NCBI GenBank assembly: GCA_022703375.1
Contig: JAKLDS010000025.1
Coordinates: 1-33,545, forward strand
Length of the DNA: 33,545 nt
Source of the DNA: Deltaproteobacteria bacterium
Lineage (GTDB): Bacteria; Desulfobacterota; Syntrophia; Syntrophales; Smithellaceae
Reading direction: 5' to 3'
In this document: one piece after another, positions 1-9,353 of the stretch
How positions within the stretch are numbered: the stretch's first letter is position 1
Layout: every line of letters begins with the position of its first letter
The notes under the pieces: generated by a model
The model's input: the letters and a program-made list of their open reading frames with translations, nothing else
The model's database searches: none
Told to the model about the DNA's origin: nothing
Position numbers and translations under genes: made by a program

Positions 1-546
1 GCATTGTTTATGGCGGTTACCCGAACGATGATGAAGGCCAAGATGCAGCCTGCCGATGCAGGACTCGGGTTGATTATAAACAAGGTCAACACCGCGCTGT
101 GCGAAGGTAATGACGCCTCCATGTTTGTCACGGCCTTTTGCGGTTTTCTGTATCTCAAAACGGGGGATATTACTTATATCAATGCCGGTCATAATCCTCC
201 GGCCATTGTGAAAAATAACGGATCCGTTTCTTTTCTCAAGACTGCCGCCAATGTTCCCCTGGGCGTTGTGGAAGATATAAATTACGGCGAAGGAAATCTC
301 CATCTGGAAACGGGGGAAACACTCGTCATGTATACGGACGGCGTGACGGAAGCCACTAACAGGCAAAAGGCTTTCTTTGCAGAAGCAGGCCTTCTGAAAG
401 TACTGCAGGGCAGTTGCGGCACATCAGTGCGGGGTATTGTGGAAAACACCATAGGCGCCGTTCATCAGTTCGCTGCCGGCGCCGAGCCCGCCGATGACAT
501 TACCCTGCTGGTACTCAGAATGGAGGGAAATAGCCGTCCGCTTTAA
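1..546 (+). CDS. SpoIIE-type serine phosphatase, C-terminal part (5' end outside window)
   Basis: This is the C-terminal portion of a PP2C-like SpoIIE/RsbU phosphatase domain. The frame is open from base 1, so the gene starts upstream of the window and a TTG at base 4 is not its start. Visible family blocks are the ALFMAVTRT helix near the left edge, 'TYINAGHNPP' in the middle, 'LVMYTDGVTEA' (the metal-binding Asp block) and a C-terminal 'ADDITLLVLR'. Such domains dephosphorylate anti-anti-sigma factors or act as outputs of two-component and stress modules in the cytoplasm. The sensory N-terminus is not visible, so the input signal is unknown. The gene converges on the MsrB-MsrA gene, only 38 bases away. 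Confidence 0.9.
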   Translation, partial: ALFMAVTRTMMKAKMQPADAGLGLIINKVNTALCEGNDASMFVTAFCGFLYLKTGDITYINAGHNPPAIVKNNGSVSFLKTAANVPLGVVEDINYGEGNLHLETGETLVMYTDGVTEATNRQKAFFAEAGLLKVLQGSCGTSVRGIVENTIGAVHQFAAGAEPADDITLLVLRMEGNSRPL

Positions 547-584
547 ACAATAAGCTTTGTTATTCTTGAGAAAACAAAGGTGTA

Positions 585-1661
585 TCAATCCACGTTAGTC
601 AAATCCACATGGCAGTATCCACCCGGATTTTTTGTCAGATAATCCTGGTGGTATTCCTCCGCGGGTGTGAAAACTCCCGCCTTGATGATTTGAGTGACAA
701 TGCGTTTTTTGTATTTGCCTGATTTTTCCAGTTGTCTCAAGGAATCCCTCGCGGCTTTTTCCTGTTGCGGTGTATGGAAAATTATTGCCGAACGGTACTG
801 TGTGCCGATATCGTTTCCCTGGCGGTTCAAGGTTGTGGGGTCATGAATTTTCCAGAAATGGTAAAGCAGCCGTTCGTACGAAACCACCGCCGGATCATAT
901 TCAACCAGGACTGCCTCCAGATGGCCGGTGTCTCCCCGTGATACATCGCGATAGGACGGGTTGACAGTCTTGCCGCCCGTGTAACCGACTTGTGTTTTTA
1001 CCACTCCTTTGACTCGCTGGAAATAGGCTTCGACTCCCCAGAAACAGCCTGCCGCAAAGGTGGCCTTTTCCGTCTTTTTCCCGGTGGAATATGCGGGAAA
1101 CAGGTAAAGAAATTCGCCATATCCCGACTCCGCCATTTTCTCGACGGGAATGAATTTGAGCGCGGCCGAATTTATACAATAACGCAGTCCCGTTGGCGCG
1201 GGTCCGTCCGGAAAAACATGCCCCAGATGAGAATCAGCCAGATGACTGCGCACTTCCCGGCGTTCGATGCCGAGGCTCCTGTCAATCCTTTCCCTGATTG
1301 ATTCAGCTTTGACCGGACGGGTGAAACTGGGCCAGCCGGTGCCCGAATCAAATTTATCCGTCGAACTGAAGAGAGGCTCGCCGCTTACAATATCAACATA
1401 GAGGCCGGCTTTCTTATTGTCCCAGTAGGCATTTTTAAAGGGCGCCTCGGTGGCATCCTTTCTGACGACGCCATACTGCTCATCGGTCAGCTTTTTTCTC
1501 AGCTCTTCATCGCTGATGGTTTTATTGGTAAGCCAGCATTGATATTCCTTGCTATTTTCCATTTTTTTCTCCCTGTTATTATCCTTGCCTGTCATTCCGG
1601 CAATTGCCAGTATCGTTGCCGTAATAAAAACGGCAATAATTATTGTTATACTTTTCTTCAT
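585..1661 (-). CDS. msrAB: Secreted bifunctional methionine sulfoxide reductase, MsrB-MsrA fusion
   Basis: Repairs both diastereomers of methionine sulfoxide in oxidised proteins. The 358-residue product begins with a Lys-Lys plus hydrophobic segment (about residues 1-22), which looks like a signal peptide or anchor, so the enzyme probably acts outside the cytoplasm. The MsrB domain (about 38-175) has the WPSF block and catalytic Cys162 in RYCINS. The MsrA domain (about 198-358) has GCFWG with catalytic Cys206 and the EEYHQDY block. All four zinc-ligand Cys of the classical MsrB are absent (YVDIVSG and RSHLADSH where CxxC pairs usually lie), and the DSG-x-GW resolving Cys is Thr. The reading frame stays open upstream to 2369, but that stretch lies over the SDR gene on the other strand. 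The chosen ATG has GGAG 7 bases upstream. Confidence 0.93.
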   Translation of the reverse strand: MKKSITIIIAVFITATILAIAGMTGKDNNREKKMENSKEYQCWLTNKTISDEELRKKLTDEQYGVVRKDATEAPFKNAYWDNKKAGLYVDIVSGEPLFSSTDKFDSGTGWPSFTRPVKAESIRERIDRSLGIERREVRSHLADSHLGHVFPDGPAPTGLRYCINSAALKFIPVEKMAESGYGEFLYLFPAYSTGKKTEKATFAAGCFWGVEAYFQRVKGVVKTQVGYTGGKTVNPSYRDVSRGDTGHLEAVLVEYDPAVVSYERLLYHFWKIHDPTTLNRQGNDIGTQYRSAIIFHTPQQEKAARDSLRQLEKSGKYKKRIVTQIIKAGVFTPAEEYHQDYLTKNPGGYCHVDLTNVD

Positions 1662-1764
1662 AAGCATTCTCCTTACTGCGAACTTAATCATCATCAGGCA
1701 TTCTGTCAAAGCGTCAGCCTGAACTCTTTCCATAATCAGTGAATTGCCGGCGTTTATTACTGTC

Positions 1765-1793
1765 TTGACAAGCAGAATTGCTTGACCTATGCT
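1765..1793 (+). promoter_or_regulatory. Predicted sigma-70 promoter of the SDR gene, with palindrome in the spacer
   Basis: TTGACA (1765-1770), a 17-base spacer and TATGCT (1788-1793) precede the SDR gene by about 110 bases. An inverted repeat CAAGCA-GAAT-TGCTTG (1769-1784) overlaps the -35 box and spacer, where a repressor could act. This is inferred from sequence match only. Confidence 0.5.
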
Positions 1794-1902
1794 CCTGACG
1801 CGAAAAAGCAGTGCCTGTCCGTTTCCCAAAGCCTTTTTCTCTGCAGAGCCGAAAAAGGATGATAGCGGCAGGCAAAAAATAAATACTACAGGAGGGGTTA
1901 TT

Positions 1903-2697
1903 ATGGAAGTTAAAGGAAATGTGGCGCTGATTACCGGCGGCGCCAACGGAATCGGAGAAGCTGTGGCGAAGAATTTTGCGAAAGCCGGCGCCAAAGTGGC
2001 GATTGTTGATATGTCGCAAAAAGACCTGGATCGGGTTGTGGCGGATATCAAGGCAGCCGGCGGGGAAGCAATCGGCATTTTTGCCAATGTGACCAAAGAG
2101 GAAGATACGGCCAATTTTGTCAGCCAGACCATCAAGGCTTTCGGACAAATTAACTTTGTTGTTCCTTCGGCCGGCATCATTCGCGATTCTTTGATGCTTT
2201 CGCTGGATAAAGAAACAGGCAAAGTTAAGAACAAGATGTCGCTGGATAACTGGAAAGCTGTTATTGATATTAACCTGACCGGAACATTCCTGACTATTCG
2301 TGACTGCGCGGAAGCTATGGTCAACAATAAATGCAAGGGCGTAATCTTCCCGATTTCCTCCATCAGCAAAGTGGGGCTGGTCGGTCAGTTGAACTATTCA
2401 TCAACCAAAGTGGCGGTAGCTCTTTTCCCCAAGATTCTGGTCGGCGAATTCCAGATGAGAGGAGTCAAAAATATCCGCGTAGTCGGCATCGCTCCCGGTT
2501 TTGTGGGAACGCCCCTGGTCAAGGGAATGAAGCAGGACGCTCTCAATAACATGCTGGCTGATGTTCATCTGGGCAGGCTGATTGAACCGGATGAAATCTC
2601 CAAATTAATCCTGAGCATCATTGATAATGAAACAATAGATGGAACCACAATCGAGATTACCGGCGGGATTTGCTATAAGGGCGGCATAGCCAGGTAA
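1903..2697 (+). CDS. Short-chain dehydrogenase/reductase (FabG-like)
   Basis: Cytoplasmic NAD(P)-dependent oxidoreductase of the classical SDR family, 264 residues, the usual length. The N-terminal cofactor motif TGGANGIG is at residues 11-18. The catalytic Tyr165-Lys169 lie in YSSTK, with Ser152/153 before them. The late block '[13 protein letters not shown]' matches the SDR substrate loop. The frame extends upstream to 1789, but only this ATG has a strong Shine-Dalgarno (AGGAGGGG, 5 bases away) and gives the standard SDR N-terminus. The gene stands alone between a sigma-70-like promoter and a bidirectional terminator. The substrate cannot be assigned; 3-oxoacyl-ACP/CoA or a hydroxyacid/alcohol are possible. 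Confidence 0.9.
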   Translation: MEVKGNVALITGGANGIGEAVAKNFAKAGAKVAIVDMSQKDLDRVVADIKAAGGEAIGIFANVTKEEDTANFVSQTIKAFGQINFVVPSAGIIRDSLMLSLDKETGKVKNKMSLDNWKAVIDINLTGTFLTIRDCAEAMVNNKCKGVIFPISSISKVGLVGQLNYSSTKVAVALFPKILVGEFQMRGVKNIRVVGIAPGFVGTPLVKGMKQDALNNMLADVHLGRLIEPDEISKLILSIIDNETIDGTTIEITGGICYKGGIAR

Positions 2698-2739
2698 TAA
2701 GAGCTTTAAAAAAGCCGCTGTGGCTTTGCGAAAATAACA

Positions 2740-2777
2740 AGAGGGACTTGCTGCGAAACCGGCAAGCCCCTCTTTTG
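2740..2777. terminator. Bidirectional rho-independent terminator between convergent genes
   Basis: A 12-base stem with one mismatch (2740-2751 with 2762-2773) encloses a 10-base loop. It is followed by TTTTG on the plus strand, and the T run is mirrored on the minus strand. It sits between the SDR gene and the converging epimerase gene, so it can serve both. Confidence 0.75.
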
Positions 2778-2795
2778 TTTATTGCGGAAAGAACG

Positions 2796-3761
2796 TTAAA
2801 CATATCTTTGTGGATGATTTTTCATTTCGGCAATAAAATCATCCACAATCTTTTCCTGACCATATTGCGCCTGCCAGCCCCATTCCTCCTGGGCAATCCG
2901 GTCATCAAGCGGATGCAGCAGCTTGTTTAACAGCTTCTGCAGTTCCATATCCGGCTTAAATTCAATTTTTGCTCCGGGAACTTTTGCTTTAACAATGTCC
3001 GCCAGTTCCTGCGCCGAAGCCACCGGCTTGACACCGGCAATCAAATAATTGACCATTTTGATATTCTCCCGGGGGGCCTTCGCCAGCTGAATTACGGAGA
3101 GTGCGGCATCCTTGAAATACATGACTGGTGTCCTGGTTTCCGGGGCAATATTAACAGTAAAAGGTTTGCCCTTGATGCTGTCTTCAATCATCCAGGCGTT
3201 GTACTGCACAACTCCGGGAGTTTTTACGCCCGGCCCGACAATCGAAGGATAGCGGACACCGCGGAAATCCATGCCGTATTTTCTCCGATAAAACTGCCCC
3301 AGCAATTCGCAGAATACTTTTGTCGTTCCATAGAAAAGCTGCGGCCGCTGCAGCGAATAATCATCTATTGTTGAACCTTCCTCCAAATCCAGCCCGTAGG
3401 TGGCGATTGTGCTGGTGAAGATAACCTGCGGCACATCGAATAATTTGGCGGCTTCCAGAACATGGAAAGTGCCCATGGCATTGGCGCGGAAGGACGCCGC
3501 CGGATCAGCATCGGACGGTACGGACAGCATTCCGCCCATATGATAAATGGTCCGGGGACGGCAGTTTTTAACCGCATTGGCAACGTGACTGAAATTACCC
3601 AGATCGCCGCGAACTATGGTAACTTTTGCTGCCACATCGTCCAGAAGCTTGGTGGTTGGATTGATGTCAAAAACAACGATATCCTTCTCTCCTTCCGCAA
3701 GTAAAAGACGGGCGACGTGCGCCCCTACAAAACCCGTTCCGCCGATTATCAAAATACTCAT
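2796..3761 (-). CDS. NAD-dependent epimerase/dehydratase, L-threonine 3-dehydrogenase-like
   Basis: Extended-SDR Rossmann enzyme of 321 residues. The N-terminal GGTGFVG (residues 7-13) binds the dinucleotide, and the catalytic Tyr and Lys are in YGTTK after a STIATYG segment. The C-terminal end (HPLDDRIAQEEWGW...) resembles short-chain L-threonine 3-dehydrogenases, which oxidise threonine to 2-amino-3-ketobutyrate, more than sugar-nucleotide epimerases. It is the last gene of the minus-strand run after lptD (53-base gap). A sugar-nucleotide role would suit the LPS-related neighbour, so the substrate stays open. Confidence 0.85.
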   Translation of the reverse strand: MSILIIGGTGFVGAHVARLLLAEGEKDIVVFDINPTTKLLDDVAAKVTIVRGDLGNFSHVANAVKNCRPRTIYHMGGMLSVPSDADPAASFRANAMGTFHVLEAAKLFDVPQVIFTSTIATYGLDLEEGSTIDDYSLQRPQLFYGTTKVFCELLGQFYRRKYGMDFRGVRYPSIVGPGVKTPGVVQYNAWMIEDSIKGKPFTVNIAPETRTPVMYFKDAALSVIQLAKAPRENIKMVNYLIAGVKPVASAQELADIVKAKVPGAKIEFKPDMELQKLLNKLLHPLDDRIAQEEWGWQAQYGQEKIVDDFIAEMKNHPQRYV

Positions 3762-3814
3762 TGCTGCCTCCTTCAGGGAAATTATTTTAACTCAAAAGAC
3801 GAGTTGATTTACAG

Positions 3815-6058
3815 CTAAAAACCGAATTTACCCAGACCGGTCAGTGATAATTTAAAAACAATTCTGGTGTCGGTGCCTGTTTGCGGATTGGCGCCGATCA
3901 TGGTGCTGGAGTCCGCTCTGGTTAAATCCAGACCGACAGCCCAGCACTGAGAGTGGTAGACGGCGCCTATGGTATTTTCCACTGTGCGGGAGTTGAACTT
4001 ATCGCGGCGGGAAACAAAAACAGCATCAATATTTCTGGTAATGACAGCTTTGGCGCTGATATTCAGTTCTTCTATGGAATCCAGCGTATAGCGATAACCA
4101 AGAGTAACGCTGTCGCCGCGCCAGTCGCTGATGCTCAAATCGTAGTTAGTCTGTTTCCAGCCGTTATAAACGCTGTAAATATTGCGCGCCGCGAAGGAAA
4201 AATATTTATAAGGAGTAAAGTCCACTTCAACGCCGATATCTGAAAGAGGGCGCCTTTCGGCAGTATTGCCGGTCATATCTTTCTTGGCTTCATTAATATC
4301 ATAGCTCTGGAAAAGTTTGAACCTTAAAAATTCCAGATAACTGTAGGAGCCGTTTTTCTCTTTGATTTTGGCGGTAAAGGTATTGGTGAGCGCCCAGTAG
4401 ACAGAGTTCTGCTCCTCCATCACAGCGGTGAGTGCGTTAATCGGAGTTATAAAAGGCGTAACAATGGGTGTATAATCAGGCATGTTACTTTGATTCACTT
4501 TCGGGATATAGGAATAAGCTATTTCCGGCTTGATTTCATGCCTGATTTTTTCCACGCTTTGCATTTTGACATCAAAGACACGGGATACCTGGCTGGTTAC
4601 GGACAGGGATGCATTATAAATGCTGCGGGTGCCGCTTCTGTTGTCACCGGTGGCCTGTTCGTCATCGCGGCTCCAGTAGGCTTCTCTCAGAGAAATTTGC
4701 GGAGTTATCTTGGCATAGCGTCCCGCATTGAAAGGTACGGAAAAAGTGGGATTTATTTCCACGAAATGGCCTCTTTGTCCTGCTCCCCGGTAAAAATAGT
4801 CATAGACTGCATTGAGCTCATAAAAGACAGGCGTTTTAAAAAGAGACTGTTTCATGCCGGTAAAAGTTATTTCCGGATATCTTTGCAGTGTGCGGTCGTT
4901 GTTGGCGCTGGCAAAATCGTCAATCGAGCTGATGAGCGCGGTAATATTATATTGTGACCATCCTTTCGTCAGACGGACAGTGGACTCCAGGGAAGGCAGC
5001 GCTTCATCGGCCAGAAAAGGGATTTTTTTGAACGGATCTTCCGCCGTCAGGGAGTAATTGTTACGATAATAATTCTGGGAAGAAAAGTCGTGAAAATACC
5101 ATTTATCTGATACTTTGCGGATATCAGCGCGCAGATTGATTTGGGGGCCGAACGTTGTTTCATGATTCCAATAGGCCGACCAGCGTCGCTGCGTATTTAT
5201 CCAGCCGGCGCTCGTTTCGTCATTGACTTCCGTTACGGCCTTGTTTTCCATAAAATCGCCGTAAACAGTGCCGAAGGTATTCTTGCTTAAATAATAGCGG
5301 AATTCCACGCCTTCTTTGAATCCCCGTTTTTCGATATAGCGCTGATAAAATGTAGCGTCAAGCTGCGGTGATATCGCCCAGAAATAAGGAATTTCAATAT
5401 CAAAGCCGTCCTTACCCTGGGAGTAAGCAAGATACGGCAAAAGAAGTCCTGATTGCCGTTTCGTTTTTGCGGGAAAGGGCAAATAGGGTATGTAAAAAAC
5501 AGGAATATCTTTGGCGCGGAATCGGGCATTCTTCATCAGACCGTAGCCTTCGATGGTTACTTTAACTTCGCTGCCGGCAATTTCCCAGTCCTTGGCGTCG
5601 CCGTCACAGGTGCTGACGACGGGGTTTTCTACGAAATAGGTCATTTCTCCTGATTTGACAATCTTATCGCCGCGAATATAAAAATGGTTTTGGGCCATGA
5701 AGGCAAAACCTTTATAAGCAGTTCCCGTATTGTCTTTGGTGTTAAAAATTATTTTGTCACCCTGCAAAGTGTCTCCCCCGGACCTGATCAGGGCATTGCC
5801 CCGCGCCGTTGCCAGATTATTCCTGCGGTCAAGCTCCACATCATCGGCATAGAGAGTTCCGCCGGTGTAGGTTATGACCACTTTACCCTGAGCATGATAG
5901 ATGTCCCGCACGCTGTCATAATCCATTCTATCGGCCTGGATATTGACGGGTTGAGCGGAATTAACGGGCCCGGCGGCAAAGAGGGGCATCCCGGAAAGTA
6001 AAACAATTACCGCCGCCAGAATGCTGGTTATAAATGTATTTTTATGCCTGTTTGTCAA
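3815..6058 (-). CDS. lptD: LPS-assembly outer-membrane protein LptD (OstA)
   Basis: Outer-membrane beta-barrel that inserts lipopolysaccharide into the outer leaflet, receiving it across the periplasmic Lpt bridge. The 747-residue product has a signal peptide (hydrophobic residues about 10-27, ending at a FAA site). An OstA/LptA-like N-terminal domain follows (about 35-130: 'QADRMDYD', 'GKVVITYTGGTLYADDVELD'). The LptD signature 'YLPFPAKTKRQSGLLLP' precedes a long barrel with alternating aromatic strands, ending in a terminal Phe as outer-membrane proteins do. The start is a TTG overlapping the folC stop (TTGA). The first in-frame ATG lies inside the signal peptide, so TTG is preferred. Translation is probably coupled to folC. 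Confidence 0.93.
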   Translation of the reverse strand: MTNRHKNTFITSILAAVIVLLSGMPLFAAGPVNSAQPVNIQADRMDYDSVRDIYHAQGKVVITYTGGTLYADDVELDRRNNLATARGNALIRSGGDTLQGDKIIFNTKDNTGTAYKGFAFMAQNHFYIRGDKIVKSGEMTYFVENPVVSTCDGDAKDWEIAGSEVKVTIEGYGLMKNARFRAKDIPVFYIPYLPFPAKTKRQSGLLLPYLAYSQGKDGFDIEIPYFWAISPQLDATFYQRYIEKRGFKEGVEFRYYLSKNTFGTVYGDFMENKAVTEVNDETSAGWINTQRRWSAYWNHETTFGPQINLRADIRKVSDKWYFHDFSSQNYYRNNYSLTAEDPFKKIPFLADEALPSLESTVRLTKGWSQYNITALISSIDDFASANNDRTLQRYPEITFTGMKQSLFKTPVFYELNAVYDYFYRGAGQRGHFVEINPTFSVPFNAGRYAKITPQISLREAYWSRDDEQATGDNRSGTRSIYNASLSVTSQVSRVFDVKMQSVEKIRHEIKPEIAYSYIPKVNQSNMPDYTPIVTPFITPINALTAVMEEQNSVYWALTNTFTAKIKEKNGSYSYLEFLRFKLFQSYDINEAKKDMTGNTAERRPLSDIGVEVDFTPYKYFSFAARNIYSVYNGWKQTNYDLSISDWRGDSVTLGYRYTLDSIEELNISAKAVITRNIDAVFVSRRDKFNSRTVENTIGAVYHSQCWAVGLDLTRADSSTMIGANPQTGTDTRIVFKLSLTGLGKFGF

Positions 6059-7365
6059 AATCGGAAAACCCCTTTTTTCGGAAGCCTGGTTGTCTTATCA
6101 CAAGAAGCTGTTTCAGGGAAAGCATGTTTTACCGCCGCGGCCAGGTAAAGAGAACCGGCAGCGCAAATCAAATCGCAACTAGCCGCGAGTTCGGCGGCCA
6201 GCGTCAGCGCCTGTTTTACATTGACGGTTTTTTTTGCCTGAAAGCCGAGCTTACGGACAGTTTCCTGAAGCTCATCCGCCGTTACGGCGCGCCCCGATTC
6301 TATCCCGGTTACAATAATCCGGTCGGCCAACGGCGCGATTTTCCGCAGCATCCGGCAATATTCCTTGTCGGCCAGTGCGCCAAAAATCAAAATCAGCCGC
6401 CGGTAGGAAAAATCTTTGCGCAGGGCGCGGCATAATACACTGATGCCTGCCGGATTGTGCGCTCCGTCCACAATAAAAAAAGGATTTCTTTGTAAAACCT
6501 CCAAACGGGCAGGCCAGTTGGTTTTCTGTAATCCGCGGCGAATGTTGTCGGGTGTGACGGAAAAACCGGCGGGCTCAATCGCTTCGAGCGCGGCCAGCGC
6601 CAGCGCGGCATTGTCCAGTTGATGACGCCCGGCCAGGGGAACAGTCAGATTGTCAACTCTGGTTTTCCTTCCCGCATAAGTTAAAAATCCGTTTCGCTTC
6701 CCCGTTATTTTAAAATCAACTCCCAGGCGGTATAATCCGGCATGACGATGCCGGCATTCGGCAGCGATAACATTCAGTGCTTTTTTCTGCCGGACGCCGG
6801 TGAGACAAATGCCGTTTTGTTTGATGATGCCGGCCTTCTCTTGCGCTATCTCAGACAGCGTATTGCCGAGAATGGCCATGTGATCGCGGGCGATATTGGT
6901 GATTACCGACACCAGCGGCTGACAGATATTCGTCGCGTCCAGGCGGCCGCCCAGGCCCACTTCCAGCACCGCAATATCAACCTGCCGGCGCCGAAAATAA
7001 AGAAAAGCGGCGGCGGTCAGAATTTCAAAATAAGTCGCCGGCACCGAACCTGCGGCAGCCAGACGGGCAAGCAGATTGTCAAATTCCCTGCCGGGAATCA
7101 TTTTTCCGTTGACGAGGATTCTCTCGCGGACATCGCTTAGGTGCGGCGAGGTGTAAAGGCCGGTTTTATATCCGGCCGCTTTCAGGATAGAAGCCGTCAT
7201 GGCTGCCGTTGAGCCCTTGCCATTGGTTCCGGCAATCAGAATGGAAGGAAAAGAATTCTGCGGATTTCCCAGTTTCCCGAGAAGACCGGCAACAGTTTCC
7301 AGTCCGAAACGCATGACATCAATATTCAGGCTGGCCAGATATGAACGGGAATCGAACTTTTTCAT
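6055..7365 (-). CDS. folC: Bifunctional folylpolyglutamate/dihydrofolate synthase FolC
   Basis: Adds glutamate to dihydropteroate and to reduced folates, using ATP, in the cytoplasm. The 436-residue length is normal. The Mur-ligase-type P-loop GTNGKGST is at residues 46-53, followed by the 'YTSPHLSDVRERI' block, 'EVGLGGRLDATN' and the C-terminal 'VDGAHNPAG'. The stop overlaps the lptD start, and the upstream MBL gene ends 13 bases before this ATG, so the genes form one operon. Linkage of folC with lptD has no clear functional logic and probably reflects shared transcription. Confidence 0.95.
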   Translation of the reverse strand: MKKFDSRSYLASLNIDVMRFGLETVAGLLGKLGNPQNSFPSILIAGTNGKGSTAAMTASILKAAGYKTGLYTSPHLSDVRERILVNGKMIPGREFDNLLARLAAAGSVPATYFEILTAAAFLYFRRRQVDIAVLEVGLGGRLDATNICQPLVSVITNIARDHMAILGNTLSEIAQEKAGIIKQNGICLTGVRQKKALNVIAAECRHRHAGLYRLGVDFKITGKRNGFLTYAGRKTRVDNLTVPLAGRHQLDNAALALAALEAIEPAGFSVTPDNIRRGLQKTNWPARLEVLQRNPFFIVDGAHNPAGISVLCRALRKDFSYRRLILIFGALADKEYCRMLRKIAPLADRIIVTGIESGRAVTADELQETVRKLGFQAKKTVNVKQALTLAAELAASCDLICAAGSLYLAAAVKHAFPETASCDKTTRLPKKGVFRF

Positions 7366-7378
7366 TCAGGAACTCAGG

Positions 7379-8143
7379 TCAGATTTTTATTATCTGGCCA
7401 TCTTCGATAATTTGTATTTTTCTGTCTTTTATCGCGGCGACTTCATTGCGGATAGTTTCATAATAACACGGTTTAATATGATAAAGATAAACATTCGGCT
7501 TGCTGCCTTTTAATTTCTGCAGTTCGGCTTCCAGCGAACGCGGCGTGAGATGTCCTGAAATATCCGCAATATGCTTCATGCCGTCCGGGAGAGAAGTTTC
7601 GATAAATATCGCTTTCAGCGATTTCGTTCTTTTTGCCACCTGCCAGACCTTGTTTGTGGGGCCGGTATCGCCGAAGAAGATGACTGCTTTATTTGCGGTT
7701 TCTATGGCGTAGCCGACTGTCTCCACCACATGGTCAACGGCAATTGTCCTGATGGAATAGCCTTCCACGCTGATTTTTTCGCCCGGCCTGATGGCTTTAA
7801 ATCGGATCATCGGAGCTTTAAAACTGGGGATTTTCGTAAAATCCGGCCAGATTATATCGTTGAATAAATGTTTATGGATTGCGGTAATGACGCCCTTGGT
7901 ACCGTAAATTATAACCGGACGGGTGCGTTGATAGCATAGATTATCCGCCAGAAACATAATATCGCGGACATGATCGAGGTGAGCATGAGTAATGAAGATA
8001 TAATCAATCAGGAGCTGTTCTTCCAGGGTAAGAACGGATGTGACAGTTCCCGCGTCAATCAGGATATTTTTGCCCAATAAAAAACTGGTGGTATTAAAAT
8101 CAGGAAGCTGCGAACCGTTGCAACCGAGAACCCTTATCCTCAT
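7379..8143 (-). CDS. MBL-fold hydrolase, class II cAMP phosphodiesterase-like
   Basis: Metallo-beta-lactamase-fold protein of 254 residues with the binuclear metal motif THAHLDH (His53, His55, Asp57, His58). Further metal-ligand blocks are 'VDHVVETVGY' and 'FFGDTG'. The HxHLDH form and overall order match the PDE1/class II cyclic-nucleotide phosphodiesterase family (PF02112) rather than RNase Z or glyoxalase II. The likely reaction is hydrolysis of a 3',5'-cyclic nucleotide phosphodiester, but no cyclase is in the window, so the substrate is inferred. It leads the operon with folC, lptD and the epimerase. Confidence 0.8.
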   Translation of the reverse strand: MRIRVLGCNGSQLPDFNTTSFLLGKNILIDAGTVTSVLTLEEQLLIDYIFITHAHLDHVRDIMFLADNLCYQRTRPVIIYGTKGVITAIHKHLFNDIIWPDFTKIPSFKAPMIRFKAIRPGEKISVEGYSIRTIAVDHVVETVGYAIETANKAVIFFGDTGPTNKVWQVAKRTKSLKAIFIETSLPDGMKHIADISGHLTPRSLEAELQKLKGSKPNVYLYHIKPCYYETIRNEVAAIKDRKIQIIEDGQIIKI

Positions 8144-8193
8144 TGTGGACTCCCAATTAAATATTTATTAAGTATTTCAACTAACACACCTTT

Positions 8194-8226
8194 TTCCGGC
8201 AGGCAATATATTTGTTGGCGCCGGAA
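8194..8226. repeat. Inverted repeat downstream of the CDF transporter gene
   Basis: TTCCGGC (8194-8200) pairs with GCCGGAA (8220-8226) around a 19-base AT-rich loop in the gap between the CDF gene and the MBL operon. On the minus strand it follows the CDF stop codon but lacks a T run, so it may be an mRNA-end hairpin rather than a proper terminator. Confidence 0.4.
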
Positions 8227-8242
8227 GTATTTCTGGTTCCTG

Positions 8243-9238
8243 TCATTTATCGGGAAACAAAACCGATCTCTTCTCCGGTGTCAGCAGACAGCCGGCGATA
8301 CACTTATCATCACAGTTACCGTCACATGGTTCAATATGAATAGTAATGCTGCTTTGGGGAAATTGTGTCATAATATTTTGTTTCAATACGCGGGTAATGT
8401 TATGAGAAGAATTGACTGTCATCAGCGGATCAACTTTAATATGAAATTCGATAAAGCGGAAATTGCCCGCTTTGCGTGTCCTTAATTGATGGAACCCATG
8501 CACGATCGGCTGGTGACTGGTTATTATATTCCGGATAATTTCTTCTTCATCCGCCGGCAGTTTAGCGTCCATCAGGTCGCGAATGGACTGATAAGTCAAA
8601 TTATAAGCGGCGCGCAGGATAAAAAGCGCAACAAAAACAGCGGCAGCCGGATCCAGCCAGTGGATTGGGGGATTTGCGAAAAACTGGTGGCCAAGCCAGA
8701 TTATCGCGAGGCTGGTCATAACACCCAGTGACGTATAGACGTCAGTCCGCAAATGCCAGGCATCGGCCTGCAGCGCTATGGAATCGGCTTCTTTGCCAAT
8801 TTTGAAAAGCATCCGGGATACAATAAAATTAAGAATTGCCGAAAGAAGCATGACCGCAACGCCCCAGCCCGCCAATTCCATCGTCTGGGGAGAACTTAAT
8901 TTTTTAACAGCTTCAAAAATTATCCAGAAGGCGGCGACAAAAATCAGCGCCGCTTCCACCAGACCGGAGATATTTTCGATCTTGCCATGTCCGAAGGGAT
9001 GTTTTTCATCAGCCGGAATGTGGGAGGTTTTCACCGAAAACATGGCGATAAAAGACGCCAGCAAATCCATCGTTGAATGGATTGCTTCGGAAATAATCGC
9101 CACGGAACCAATCAGGACACCGACAAATATTTTGAAGACAACAAGGAAAGAATTGGAAATTACCGACAAGAGGGCCACAAGCTCTTTGCGCTGCTGTAAC
9201 TTCACAAAATCAAAGCATTCGTCGGGCGTTTTCCTCAT
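8243..9238 (-). CDS. Cation diffusion facilitator (CDF) metal exporter with Cys-rich tail
   Basis: Proton-coupled efflux of divalent metals (Zn/Fe/Mn/Co type) across the inner membrane. The 331-residue protein has about six membrane segments in the first 210 residues. TM2 contains the metal-binding 'SEAIHSTMD' region, the HPFGHGK loop follows, and TM5 has 'ALQADAWHLRTDVYTS'. The cytoplasmic C-terminal dimerisation domain ends with an unusual Cys-rich stretch (CDGNCDDKCIAGC near residues 305-320) that could bind metal. It is transcribed divergently from the KamA-like gene and separated from the next minus-strand gene by 99 bases. The transported metal cannot be predicted with confidence. Confidence 0.92.
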   Translation of the reverse strand: MRKTPDECFDFVKLQQRKELVALLSVISNSFLVVFKIFVGVLIGSVAIISEAIHSTMDLLASFIAMFSVKTSHIPADEKHPFGHGKIENISGLVEAALIFVAAFWIIFEAVKKLSSPQTMELAGWGVAVMLLSAILNFIVSRMLFKIGKEADSIALQADAWHLRTDVYTSLGVMTSLAIIWLGHQFFANPPIHWLDPAAAVFVALFILRAAYNLTYQSIRDLMDAKLPADEEEIIRNIITSHQPIVHGFHQLRTRKAGNFRFIEFHIKVDPLMTVNSSHNITRVLKQNIMTQFPQSSITIHIEPCDGNCDDKCIAGCLLTPEKRSVLFPDK

Positions 9239-9353
9239 GATTAACTTATATCATACCGGATACATTATTTCCGCCGTTATTATTATCGTGATGTATTCCC
9301 TTTGCAGCGCCAGAAAATTATGGTAGGAGACACGCGTTTTTCAGGCAGAAAAT

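Noticed and set aside
1662-2369. Upstream extension of the MsrB-MsrA frame to 594 residues
   Set aside because: It runs antisense through the well-supported SDR gene, shows no domain, and the ATG at 1661 has a proper ribosome site and signal peptide.
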